The notes under the pieces are model-generated. The model saw nothing but the letters and a program-made list of their open reading frames with translations. It did no database searches and was not told the DNA's origin. Positions 7,052 through 15,431 of a stretch of 45,016 nt of DNA are shown here, piece by piece. Position 1 is the first letter of the stretch. Each line of letters starts with the position of its first letter. Origin of the DNA: Planctomycetota bacterium (GTDB lineage: Bacteria > Planctomycetota > Phycisphaerae > Phycisphaerales > SM1A02); the NCBI GenBank assembly GCA_009926625.1, contig RFON01000020.1:1-45016 (forward strand). Reading direction: 5' to 3'. Made by a program: the position numbers and the translations under genes.

Positions 7052-8761
7052 ATGTCATTGAGCCCTTCCGTTGGCGCGCGTCCACGCGCGTTTTTCGTTC
7101 TCGCCGCCCTCACGATCGTGTCCGCCGCACACGCGCAGTGTCCGACGGTGATCCGCGTACCGCAGGATGCGGCATCCATCGATGCGGCCGTCGCACGGGT
7201 GTGCGCGGGCACGGCTGCCGAGATCGTGGTTGGGCCAGGCACGTGGGGAGCCGCCATCACTTCGCCTGCCGGGTCATCGATCATCGTGCGGGGTTCGGGG
7301 AGTTCGTCGACCATCATCATGCCGGCCATGGCGGGTGGCGGTTTCGTGGCCAATGCCGACTTCTCCAGGCCGGTCCGGTTCAAGGACTGCACGCTCAATG
7401 GCGGCAACGGTGACCATCGCTCCACGTCGTTCGACCACTGTGTGGTGCAGAACTGCTCGGCGAACTTCTTCCCGGAGGGTGCATCGGTCGTCGACTCGTC
7501 CTTCGTCAACTGTGGTGCACCCTTCTATGGCGTGCTCTACATGCAGCAGCAGTCCCTGGTGGCACGTTGCACGTTCGAACAGTGCACGCGCGGCATCACG
7601 ATGTGGGGCGACGGCGGTCCGCAGGACCAGATCGTCGAGGACTGCACCTTCACGGCGTGCAGCGATTTCGCCGTCTCCGTACGCAGCTCGTGCTGCAGCT
7701 ACGGCGCCAACCGATCGCGCATCGACGGCTGCTCGTTCAACAACACCACCGGTGGCAGCGGGACGGGCATCGTGTTCGCCGCGAGCCAGGCTCAGGGCGC
7801 CCAGACGCCGCGGCTGACCGTCGTCGACTGCACGTTCCGTGGCATGGGCACGACGGCTGCGGGCTCGGCCGGGGGCGCCATCCGCATCGGCAGCGTGACG
7901 TACTCGGCCCCTGCCTCGATGACCACGGTCACCGGATGCACCTTCATCGGTTGCCGGTCGCGCACGGGCGGCGCGATCTATGTTTCCCGCGACCAACCGC
8001 TTTCGATGACGGGCTGTTCCTTCACCGGAAACTCCGCGACGGCCGGCCCCGGCGGCGCGGTCGCCGTCCAGGCCGAGGGCAACCAGCAGCAGTTCACCGC
8101 ATCGCAGTGCACCTTCGTCGGCAACACGGCGACGGGTGATGCGGGAGCGATCAAGCTCTCGGGCTGGTCGGGCACGTCCTCCGTCACGGGCTGCACATTC
8201 CAGTCCAATTCGGCCTCGGGCTACGGTGGTGCGATCAATGTCGATCGCATCGGGGCGACGCTGGCCTCCTGCCTGTTCGAGGGCAACACCTCGCCAGGCC
8301 AAGGTGGCGCCTACTTCCAGTTCGGCGGCGGCACCAACCTCGACGATTGCACCTTCGTCGCGAACCAGGCCCCGATCGGGGGTGCGGTTCGTCTGTACTT
8401 CCAGAACACGTCCACCATCGATTCGTGCATGTTCGCCGGCAACTCCGGCAACGGCGCGGCGCTGCTCCTGTCGGACGCCAGCACGAGCACGATCCATGCA
8501 TCCTCCTTCGAAGGCAACGTGTCCAGTGGCTCCCATGTGCTGCGGCTGTCCGGTTCGGGCAGCAGCGTCGTGATGACGGGCTGTTCCATCCGCCCTGAGG
8601 AGGGCTCCCAGAGCAGTGGCTCGCCCGCCTTCGAGGTGGTTGCACCAGCCGCGATGTCGCTGGCCACCACCACCATCTGCGGCAGTGGCGTGCCCGGCCT
8701 GGTTGGGCACGGTGACCGACGCCGGCGGCAACTGCATCGTGGAGTCGTGCGCCGACGGTGA
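7052..8761 (+). CDS. Secreted right-handed beta-helix protein, N-terminal part (frameshifted)
   Basis: The frame encodes 569 residues starting at an ATG with GGAG about 8 nt upstream. A signal peptide (hydrophobic FFVLAALTIVSAAHA, cleavage near residue 28) precedes many about 25-residue parallel beta-helix turns rich in C-T-F and G-N-x-(A/S) (for example DCTFTACS, GCTFIGCRSRTGGAIY, GNTATGDAGAIKLS). This is the pectate-lyase-like fold of surface proteins. The reading stays convincing to CGSGVP near 8695, after which residues become arginine-rich nonsense. The natural continuation is in the next frame (8697-9800). A single extra G in the GG at 8696-8697 would explain this. The intact product would be about 915 residues. 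Substrate unknown. Confidence 0.8.
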   Translation: MSLSPSVGARPRAFFVLAALTIVSAAHAQCPTVIRVPQDAASIDAAVARVCAGTAAEIVVGPGTWGAAITSPAGSSIIVRGSGSSSTIIMPAMAGGGFVANADFSRPVRFKDCTLNGGNGDHRSTSFDHCVVQNCSANFFPEGASVVDSSFVNCGAPFYGVLYMQQQSLVARCTFEQCTRGITMWGDGGPQDQIVEDCTFTACSDFAVSVRSSCCSYGANRSRIDGCSFNNTTGGSGTGIVFAASQAQGAQTPRLTVVDCTFRGMGTTAAGSAGGAIRIGSVTYSAPASMTTVTGCTFIGCRSRTGGAIYVSRDQPLSMTGCSFTGNSATAGPGGAVAVQAEGNQQQFTASQCTFVGNTATGDAGAIKLSGWSGTSSVTGCTFQSNSASGYGGAINVDRIGATLASCLFEGNTSPGQGGAYFQFGGGTNLDDCTFVANQAPIGGAVRLYFQNTSTIDSCMFAGNSGNGAALLLSDASTSTIHASSFEGNVSSGSHVLRLSGSGSSVVMTGCSIRPEEGSQSSGSPAFEVVAPAAMSLATTTICGSGVPGLVGHGDRRRRQLHRGVVRRR

Positions 8762-9800
8762 CGGCAACGGCACGCCGGACGCATGCCAAGTGGTGAGCGT
8801 GCCCGGCGACTACGCCACGATCCAGGCAGCCATCGATGCAACGCCCAAGGGCGAGTTCCGGACCGTGTCCGTGGCGCCCGGCACCTACGCGGGGCCGATC
8901 CAGTTCCGTGGCAAGCCGGTCCTCGTGCGCGGTGCGGGCGCGGGAGCGACGGTGCTGCAGGGCTCGGGTGGCACGCGGTCGTCGGTCGTGCGCTTCAACG
9001 GCGGCGAATCATCCTTCGCCGGCCTCGAGGCCCTGACCGTGCGCGGAGGCTCGACCGGCACGCCGTTCCCGACCAACCCGTCGGCACTCGTGGGCGGTGG
9101 CGTGTTCGGCTACGAGTCCGCGGCGAGCATCCGCAACTGCATCATCGAGGGCAATGCCTCGGGATTCGGCGGCGGCGCCTATTTCTGGCAGTGCACGGGA
9201 TCGATCACGGGGACGACGATTCGACAGAACAGCGCGACGGCTGACGGTGGTGGCCTGCAGATCTACGGTGGCCAGGTGTCGGTCGTCGACTCGACGGTCG
9301 TCGCGAACTACGCCAACAGCCGCGGTGGCGGCCTGCACCTGGTGTCCGGGCAGACCTCCATGACGCGCGTCTCGGTCGTCGACAACGACTCCAACAACCT
9401 CGCGGGCGGTGTGTCATGGGTCCCCGTGGGAGCCCCGACGCTCGTGCTCAACGACTGCACCGTGACCGGGAACGCGGCCAACATCGCCGAGGGCGGCATC
9501 AGCAGCGTGGATGATGGCGAGGGTGTGAAGCTGAGCCTGCAGGGCACGCGTGTGTGCGCCAACTCACCCGCACCGAATGTCGCAGGCGCCTTCACCGCCG
9601 ACTCCCTCAGCGAGGTGTGCGACTGCATCGCGGACGTCACGCTCGATGGTGCGGTCAATGGGGTGGACCTCGCGGCCTTGCTCAGCGCGTGGGGCACCGA
9701 CGGCGGGCCGACCCCGCGCGCCGACTGCAACCGCGACGGCGCCGTGGACGGTGCTGACCTCGCCATCGTGCTCAGTGGTTGGGGCGCCTGCTCCGAGTGA
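8697..9800 (+). CDS. Secreted beta-helix protein, C-terminal part with dockerin-like tail
   Basis: Continuation of the preceding gene in the +1 frame, which is open from 8616. It resumes with AWLGTVTDAGGNC and a calcium-site-like DGDGNGTPDAC. A new beta-helix block follows (PGDYATIQAAIDAT, then GNASGFGGGAYF and similar turns). The last 55 residues form two dockerin-like motifs (DGAVNGVDLAALLSAWGT and NRDGAVDGADLAIVLSGWG). This tail is also on the proteins ending at 17138 and 25804. There is no ribosome-binding site or signal peptide in this part, so it is unlikely to be a separate gene. It is either a broken or recoded gene, or an assembly error. Confidence 0.75.
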   Translation, partial: AWLGTVTDAGGNCIVESCADGDGNGTPDACQVVSVPGDYATIQAAIDATPKGEFRTVSVAPGTYAGPIQFRGKPVLVRGAGAGATVLQGSGGTRSSVVRFNGGESSFAGLEALTVRGGSTGTPFPTNPSALVGGGVFGYESAASIRNCIIEGNASGFGGGAYFWQCTGSITGTTIRQNSATADGGGLQIYGGQVSVVDSTVVANYANSRGGGLHLVSGQTSMTRVSVVDNDSNNLAGGVSWVPVGAPTLVLNDCTVTGNAANIAEGGISSVDDGEGVKLSLQGTRVCANSPAPNVAGAFTADSLSEVCDCIADVTLDGAVNGVDLAALLSAWGTDGGPTPRADCNRDGAVDGADLAIVLSGWGACSE

Positions 9801-9970
9801 GCGCAGCGTCGCCTTCGATCGCATCGGGTGTCGTGACTTTCCACTGACGGTGGCGGGCGTCGCGACAACGAGTCCCAACTGGGTGGCTCGGGAAACCGTG
9901 CAGCGCGCGCGCCTCGCCGAAGATCGCAATCGGTCTGCGGGGGCTTTGCGCCGCCCTGCGCACCGCAGGA

Positions 9971-10000
9971 TGAACATAAAATGAACACCAACCATACAAT
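9971..10000 (+). promoter_or_regulatory. Direct-repeat box (TGAACA, 11-bp period) with -10 element before the TonB operon
   Basis: TGAACA at 9971-9976 and again at 9982-9987, exactly 11 bp apart, followed 7 nt later by TACAAT (9995-10000), one base off the -10 consensus. No good -35 is present, and the box sits where it would be. That is the geometry of activators such as PhoB/PhoP that replace the -35. The complement, TGTTCA repeated every 11 bp, resembles known Pho boxes. The same 17-bp pattern recurs at 44085-44101. Regulator identity is inference. Confidence 0.5.
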
Positions 10001-10072
10001 CGGGCTCCGCTCGGCTCGTACCTTCCCTAGCCTTCACGAAGGCAACGCACAGACGCTTGATCGGACAAAAAA

Positions 10073-11143
10073 TTGACCGCACGACGAACCCAATCTCGTT
10101 TGCGGGGTCGCGCCTTTCCTTGGATCGCGCTCCCGCTTCCCGCATCGCTCGCACTGGTGATCCCCGTGTGGGGGACCATGCTGTCGCTCACCGAAAGCGC
10201 TTTCGCACAGGCTCAGCAGCCTCCAAAGTCGAAGGCTGCTGCCCCAATCGCGCCTGCCACCAAGAAGTCACCAGCTGCGCCAGCAGCCAAGTCGGCTACT
10301 TCGGCCGCTCCTGCAACAACGCCGCCGACGAAACCCGCAACAACCCAACCGCCTCAGCCCACGAGTCAGTCCTCTGCTGAGCCCGCCTCTGCTGACGCGC
10401 CGCCAGCGCAGACTGCGCAACCTGCGAGTCCATCAGCACCGGCGAAGGCACCCCCGACACTCGAGGAAACGCGTCTGACCCTGTCGAAGTGGATTGAAAC
10501 GCAGCAGATCATCTCGAAGGAGCGCAATGACTGGCAGCAGGGCAAGGAAATCCTGCAAGGGCGCATCGAACTCGTTGGCAAGGAGGTCAGCCAACTGGGC
10601 GAGCGGATCGCGCAGTCGGAAGCCGCGGTCGTGGAGTCGCACAAGAAGCGCGACGATCTTGCGGCGCAGAACGAGCAGTTGAAGGAAGTGGGCGCGCAGT
10701 TGGCGGGTGCCGTGACTGAAATGGAGTCGCAAGTTCGGAAACTGTCCAAGCTGGCCCCCGAAGGTGTCTTGACGCGGCTGACGCCGCTGCTGCAGCGCAT
10801 TCCAACCGACCCCGAAAAGACCCGCATTTCCACCGCTGAGCGATTCCAGAATGTCCTCGGCATCCTCAACGAACTGAACAAGGCAAACAGCGAAATCACC
10901 ATTGCCTACGAGATCCGACAATTGTCCGATGGCTCCTCGAGCGAGGTGCAAGTCATCTATGTCGGGCTCGCGCAGGCATACTTCCTGAGCCCGCGAGGCG
11001 AGGCGGGGATTGGCAAACCGTCTGAGAACGGCTGGCAGTGGCGCGCCGCGAACGATCAGGCAGGCGCCATCCTGACGGCACTCGAAATCATCCAGGGCAA
11101 GCATCCACCAGCCTTCGTCGCACTTCCGATCACCATCCAATGA
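10073..11143 (+). CDS. DUF3450-like periplasmic coiled-coil protein of a TonB system
   Basis: A 356-residue exported protein. From the TTG at 10073 it has a basic n-region (RRTQSRLRGR) and a hydrophobic core ending in FAQ (about residue 45). An Ala/Pro/Lys linker (46-130), a long coiled coil (about 135-235) and a C-terminal globular domain with YVGLAQAYFLSPRGEAG follow, the layout of DUF3450. In proteobacteria such proteins accompany TonB2/TtpC-type systems and probably contact the ExbB-like protein. TTG is chosen because later candidates would cut the signal peptide; the ribosome-binding site is weak. Its stop overlaps the exbB start (ATGA), making it first of five coupled genes. Confidence 0.75.
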   Translation: MTARRTQSRLRGRAFPWIALPLPASLALVIPVWGTMLSLTESAFAQAQQPPKSKAAAPIAPATKKSPAAPAAKSATSAAPATTPPTKPATTQPPQPTSQSSAEPASADAPPAQTAQPASPSAPAKAPPTLEETRLTLSKWIETQQIISKERNDWQQGKEILQGRIELVGKEVSQLGERIAQSEAAVVESHKKRDDLAAQNEQLKEVGAQLAGAVTEMESQVRKLSKLAPEGVLTRLTPLLQRIPTDPEKTRISTAERFQNVLGILNELNKANSEITIAYEIRQLSDGSSSEVQVIYVGLAQAYFLSPRGEAGIGKPSENGWQWRAANDQAGAILTALEIIQGKHPPAFVALPITIQ

Positions 11144-12639
11144 ACCGCACCGCATCCATCGTCGCCATTGCCGTCGCCATTGCTGCGTCGGTCATTGTGC
11201 TGCCGCAAGTCGCGGCGGCGCAGCAAGCCTCCGAGTCGTCCGAGGAGTCTGGCCGAGCCATGAAGAGCGCTGGCGCAGCCGCCGACGGCGAACTCGCCAA
11301 GAGCATCGAAGAACTCAACGGCTTGCGCGCAAGGATCGCCGAGGAAAAGTTGCCGATGGCTCAGGAACTCACTGGACTTGAGGAGAAGGTGATCGAACTT
11401 CGCAAGGAGGGTGATCGCGTACAGCGGCTCGTCGACGCCGGCGCGCTCGAAATCGGCACGCTGCAGGCGGAAATGAAGGCGCGGCAGGACGAGCTGTCCT
11501 ACATGAGCAGCCTCCTCGACGAGTACGCCCGAACCTTCGAGACCAAGATCAATGTCGGCGAAGTCCAGTTGTTTGCGCAGCCCATCGAGGCGACCAAGAG
11601 CGCTCTCGAGAACAAGACCCTGACCCCCAGCGAGCGTTTCGCGACCCAGACGCTGTTCGTCAACCTCACGCTGAAGCGTCTTTTCGATGTGGTCGGCGGG
11701 CATCGCTTCCAAGGCACAGGCGTGGACATGCTCGGCACGGTGATGAACGGGCAGTTCGCGATGATCGGTCCCATTTCACTCTTCAGCGCCGATTCGGGCG
11801 ACGCGGGCATCGCCGTTCCGCAGGCGGGCTCCGCCAATCCGTTGGTTCGGACGCTTGAAGGCGGGCTCGAAGAAGTTGTCCGTCCGCTCGTCGCATCTGG
11901 ACAGGGAACGCTTCCGCTTGATCCATCGCGCGGCGGCGCACTGAAGGCGCTCGTGCAGAAGGCGAGCATCGTTCACATCTTCATCAAGGGTGGGCCGATC
12001 ATGTGGCCCATGCTCTTCGCATCGATCATCGCACTCGCGGTGGCTCTGGAGCGAGTCATTTTCCTCTTGAACGAGCAGCGAAAGCGAAGTTCGAAGGCCG
12101 TCGCCAACTTCTTCGTCGAGGTTGGCAAGGGCGATCTCGACGCGGCACTCGGTGTCGCCAAGAGTTCGAAGGATGCAATCGTCACCACGCTCGGCTATGC
12201 GCTGGAGCACCGCGATCAGTCGCTCGGGCACGCGCTCGCCTATGCGGAGACCCGCACCCTGAAGCGGTACCGCCGCGGACTGCCCGTGCTGGACACGGTC
12301 ATCACGCTCGCTCCGCTGCTCGGACTGCTCGGCACCGTGACAGGCATGATGGGATCGTTCGCCGTCATCGGCGGCGATCTCAGTTCGCCAGGCGCGATCA
12401 CGGGCGGCATTGCCGAAGCGCTCATCGCGACGGCGTTCGGTCTCATCATCGCGATCGTCTGCCTCATCCCCTTCAACTACCTCAACAGCCGCATCGAGAC
12501 GATGGAAGGTGAACTTCTCGCCTGCGGTGAGCAACTGAAGTTGTTGATCGAAGGCAGACCAGCGGTGCCCTCGGCGGCAGAGGCGCGTGACACCCACGCC
12601 CACCGCGGTCAGCCCATGCCTGCAGGTGCGGGAGCCTAA
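11140..12639 (+). CDS. exbB: ExbB/TolQ-family proton channel protein with large periplasmic N-terminal domain (TtpC-like)
   Basis: A 499-residue protein. A signal peptide (1-27) is followed by a periplasmic coiled-coil region (about 50-260) and a C-terminal MotA/TolQ/ExbB domain with three transmembrane helices (about 287-309, 383-410, 425-447). Conserved stretches include LAPLLGLLGTVTGMMGSF and GGIAEALIATAFGL. Ordinary ExbB is about 240 residues; the extension matches TtpC of Vibrio-type TonB2 systems. Those systems carry a separate short ExbB as well, but none is seen here, so this single protein may do both jobs (inference). It forms the proton channel with ExbD that energises TonB. The start ATG overlaps the DUF3450 stop by 4 bp. 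Confidence 0.92.
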   Translation: MNRTASIVAIAVAIAASVIVLPQVAAAQQASESSEESGRAMKSAGAAADGELAKSIEELNGLRARIAEEKLPMAQELTGLEEKVIELRKEGDRVQRLVDAGALEIGTLQAEMKARQDELSYMSSLLDEYARTFETKINVGEVQLFAQPIEATKSALENKTLTPSERFATQTLFVNLTLKRLFDVVGGHRFQGTGVDMLGTVMNGQFAMIGPISLFSADSGDAGIAVPQAGSANPLVRTLEGGLEEVVRPLVASGQGTLPLDPSRGGALKALVQKASIVHIFIKGGPIMWPMLFASIIALAVALERVIFLLNEQRKRSSKAVANFFVEVGKGDLDAALGVAKSSKDAIVTTLGYALEHRDQSLGHALAYAETRTLKRYRRGLPVLDTVITLAPLLGLLGTVTGMMGSFAVIGGDLSSPGAITGGIAEALIATAFGLIIAIVCLIPFNYLNSRIETMEGELLACGEQLKLLIEGRPAVPSAAEARDTHAHRGQPMPAGAGA

Positions 12640-12641
12640 CG

Positions 12642-13073
12642 ATGGCGGGCGGTGGCGGTGGCAATCGGCGCGGCAAGAAGAAGTCTGCGCGCATCGAGAT
12701 CATTCCCCTGATCGACATCATCTTCTTCTTGCTCGCGACCTTCATCATGGTTTCGCTGAGCATGTCGAAGAACCAAGGTGTACAGGTCGCGCTGCCCGGC
12801 GCATCCACCGCGCAGTCGCTTGGTGATCAGCAGGAAATGGACAAGGCAGTCACGCTGAGCGTGAACGAGAAGGGGGAGATCTTCTTCAACAAGGACAAGA
12901 TCCTGATCTCACAACTGCCGCTCAAACTGCAAACCTACAAGCTCACCGCGAAGGACCCGAAGGTCATCATCAACAGCGATGGTGCGGCAGACTTCAAGTT
13001 TGTCGTGGGAGTCCTCGACGAGGTGCGGAAGATCGGGATCGCCAAGGTCGGCATCAGCACGGACAAGAAGTGA
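12642..13073 (+). CDS. exbD: Biopolymer transport protein ExbD
   Basis: A 143-residue inner-membrane protein. After a short basic Gly-rich cytoplasmic start, a single helix (about 20-42) carries the essential proton-path aspartate D25 within IPLIDIIFFLLATF. A periplasmic domain of about 100 residues follows (KVIINSDGAADFKFVVGVLDEVRKIG is typical). It partners with the ExbB-like protein to use the proton gradient for TonB. It begins 2 nt after the exbB stop, and its stop overlaps the tonB start. Confidence 0.93.
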   Translation: MAGGGGGNRRGKKKSARIEIIPLIDIIFFLLATFIMVSLSMSKNQGVQVALPGASTAQSLGDQQEMDKAVTLSVNEKGEIFFNKDKILISQLPLKLQTYKLTAKDPKVIINSDGAADFKFVVGVLDEVRKIGIAKVGISTDKK

Positions 13074-13789
13074 TGTCGCTGTCAGGAGTCTTCTTCTTCA
13101 TCGCGGCGGTCGTGATCCATGCGGCCATCCTTCTCTTCGGCGGGCTCCTGTTCCTGCATGATGAACAGGCGGCCAGCAAGCGCGATGTCGAGATCGTCGC
13201 CGAGGATGTGAATCAGGACAAGGAAGAAGAGAAGCAGGAAGAGCAGAAGCCCGAGGAAATCAAGGAGCAGGAGGAGCAGCCACCCGATGCCAACCAGGCT
13301 CTCCCCAGCACGGTGGATCAGGTTTCCACGAGCGACGATGCGCCAGCCCTTGATGCGGCGAGCCTGAGTGCGCTCGAGGCAGCGCTCGGCGGCGGCGGCG
13401 GGGCGGGCGACTTCGGCGGCGGAGGTGCGTCGCTCGCTTCGGGTGGACGCATCGGCGGCACGGGAAAGGGCGGGGCGGGCGAGGAGGAGGAGTTCTCAGG
13501 CGCATTCAGCATGTCGGAGATCGACCAGCGTCCGCGCGCACTGATGCAGGTGGCCGCGACCTATCCCTCCGAAATGCGTTCTCGGAAAGCGGAAGGCGTT
13601 GTCACGGTCATCTTCGTCGTCGACGAAACCGGGCGCGTCGTCAACCCGCGCGTCGAGAAGGCAACGCACCCCGAGTTCGAGAAGCCCGCGCTCGAAGCGG
13701 TGCGGCAGTGGAAGTTCGAGCCCGCCATCAAGGGCGGCAAGCGCGTCAGTTGCCGCATGCGTGTCCCCTTCAGGTTCCAGCCAAAATGA
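13073..13789 (+). CDS. tonB: Energy transducer TonB
   Basis: A 238-residue protein with one N-terminal membrane anchor (about 5-28). A charged periplasmic spacer rich in Glu, Gln, Lys and Pro follows (about 45-85), then a Gly-rich stretch (about 105-145). The C-terminal TonB domain (about 163-238) shows YPSEMRSRKAEGVVTVIFVV, FEKPALEAVRQWKFEPA and a final RVPFRF strand. It spans the periplasm to pull on TonB-dependent receptors such as the one at 18516-21617. A GTG lies directly before the chosen ATG; the ATG overlaps the exbD stop (TGATG). Confidence 0.92.
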   Translation: MSLSGVFFFIAAVVIHAAILLFGGLLFLHDEQAASKRDVEIVAEDVNQDKEEEKQEEQKPEEIKEQEEQPPDANQALPSTVDQVSTSDDAPALDAASLSALEAALGGGGGAGDFGGGGASLASGGRIGGTGKGGAGEEEEFSGAFSMSEIDQRPRALMQVAATYPSEMRSRKAEGVVTVIFVVDETGRVVNPRVEKATHPEFEKPALEAVRQWKFEPAIKGGKRVSCRMRVPFRFQPK

Positions 13790-15246
13790 CCAATCCCACG
13801 CGTCCATTCCGTTGCGCAGTCGCTGCGCTCGTTTCGCTTGCATTGTCGGCTGCTTCCGCGCACGCCGCGGCGCCGCTCCGTGCCGATCAGGAGAAGGACA
13901 ATGGTCCTGGAGGCATTTGGAAAGCGCCGAGCCCATCGATGCAGGTCGGGACCGCTGACCTGCGCTCCGTGTGGGACGACCCCACCTTCCAGAAGTCGTT
14001 CGTCGCTGGGTACGGGGTCAATCCTGATGTGGAACCGCGCATCTCATCGGATGACATGGCGCTGCTTGAACTGGTCCGCCAGTTGATGCCAGACGAACTG
14101 CCTGCAGCGGAGGCGCTCCTTCGTGACTCCATTCGGGAGGACACATCGGCCGTCTTCGACCTGACGCTCGGCGGCATTCAGTACCAACAGGAGCGCGCGG
14201 ATGATGCGCTAGCCAACTATCGCCGCGCGGTCGAGAAGTATCCGAACTTCCGCCGCGCCTACCGCAGCATCGGCCTGATCTGCGTTCGAAAGGCACAACT
14301 CGACGATGCGATCAATGCGTTCAACAAGATGATTGAACTCGGTGGAGCGGATCCATACTCCTACGGGTTGCTCGGCTACTGCCATTCGCAGAAGCAGGAT
14401 TACCAGCCAGCCGAGGCTGCGTACCGCAATGCGTTGCTGCTGCAACCGACGAATGTGGAGTGGCGGCTTGGGCTGACGCGCGCAGTGTTCAAGCAAGGCA
14501 AGTTCGAGGATGCGGCAAGCCTTCTCGATGTGCTGATCCAGACATATCCCGAAAAGGCAGACTTCTGGCTGCTTCAGGCGCACACCTACCTTGGGCTCAA
14601 GGAGCCGCAGAAGGCAGCGGTCAATCTGGAAGCGCTTGATGCGATCGGCAAGTCGTCCGTGGACAGCCTGTTCACGCTTGGGGATATCTACCTGTCCGAG
14701 GCATTGCTTGACCTAGCGCTCAACGCATATCAACGCGCGCTCTTGAAGGACCCAGCACAGTCGCCCGTGCGCATCATCCGAAGCACGGAGGGGCTTGCCG
14801 CTCGAGGCGGGCTCGATCAGGCGCGCACGCTGATCGGCAAGGTGAAGGAATCCGCCTCGGAGTCCATGAGCGACAACGACAAGCGAAAGCTGCTCAAACT
14901 CGAGGCACGCCTGTCGATGGCGGGCGGTTCGGGCGACGACGAAACTGCGCGGGTGCTTGAGGAGGTCATCGAACTCGATCCTCTTGATGGCGAGGCGCTG
15001 ATGCTGCTCGGTCAGTACCACAATCGCGGTGGGCGGCCGGATCAAGCCATTCTTTACTATGAGCGCGCGGCGCGGATCGACTCATTTACCGCAAATGCAA
15101 AGGTGAAGATGGCCCAGGTTTATGTTGGACAGGGCAGATTTGGCGAGGCGCTGCCACTGCTTCGTGATGCGCAGTCGATCCGCCCTCGTGAGGATGTGGC
15201 TCGATACATCGAGCAAGTAGAGCGCGCTTCTAAAGGTCGAAAGTAA
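13786..15246 (+). CDS. Exported tetratricopeptide-repeat protein of the TonB operon
   Basis: A 486-residue protein whose signal peptide ends near residue 27 (LVSLALSAASAHA). From about residue 120 it consists of tandem TPR units (for example ADDALANYRRAVEKYPNFRRAYRSIG and GRPDQAILYYERAARIDS). Such TPR proteins are the usual last gene of DUF3450-ExbBD-TonB operons and are thought to be periplasmic scaffolds. The ATG overlaps the tonB stop by 4 bp, closing the coupled set. The next gene is 185 bp away. Confidence 0.88.
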   Translation: MTNPTRPFRCAVAALVSLALSAASAHAAAPLRADQEKDNGPGGIWKAPSPSMQVGTADLRSVWDDPTFQKSFVAGYGVNPDVEPRISSDDMALLELVRQLMPDELPAAEALLRDSIREDTSAVFDLTLGGIQYQQERADDALANYRRAVEKYPNFRRAYRSIGLICVRKAQLDDAINAFNKMIELGGADPYSYGLLGYCHSQKQDYQPAEAAYRNALLLQPTNVEWRLGLTRAVFKQGKFEDAASLLDVLIQTYPEKADFWLLQAHTYLGLKEPQKAAVNLEALDAIGKSSVDSLFTLGDIYLSEALLDLALNAYQRALLKDPAQSPVRIIRSTEGLAARGGLDQARTLIGKVKESASESMSDNDKRKLLKLEARLSMAGGSGDDETARVLEEVIELDPLDGEALMLLGQYHNRGGRPDQAILYYERAARIDSFTANAKVKMAQVYVGQGRFGEALPLLRDAQSIRPREDVARYIEQVERASKGRK

Positions 15247-15279
15247 TGGCACTTGCGCGTAAGTCATTTCTGAACACAA

Positions 15280-15348
15280 CGCACACGCCATATTCACACG
15301 TGACTTGGAAGACCTGAATCTTTGAGCGACAGACTGTCGGCGTGTGTG
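15280..15348. repeat. Inverted repeat between the TonB operon and the secreted-protein gene
   Basis: GCACACGCC (15281-15289) faces GGCGTGTGT (15339-15347), eight of nine complementary, separated by about 49 nt. It lies between the operon end and the next gene. It could be a loose hairpin or paired protein sites, or chance. Confidence 0.25.
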
Positions 15349-15431
15349 GGGCGCGAACTGTATCGCTCTCCACTTGGTTGTGATATTTCAAGTCGTTCGT
15401 TTTCAAACTCAACCTCAGGAGAATGTTCCCA

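Noticed and set aside
7274..8773. 499-codon open frame on minus
   Set aside because: Antisense to the beta-helix gene; composition typical of a shadow frame in GC-rich DNA.
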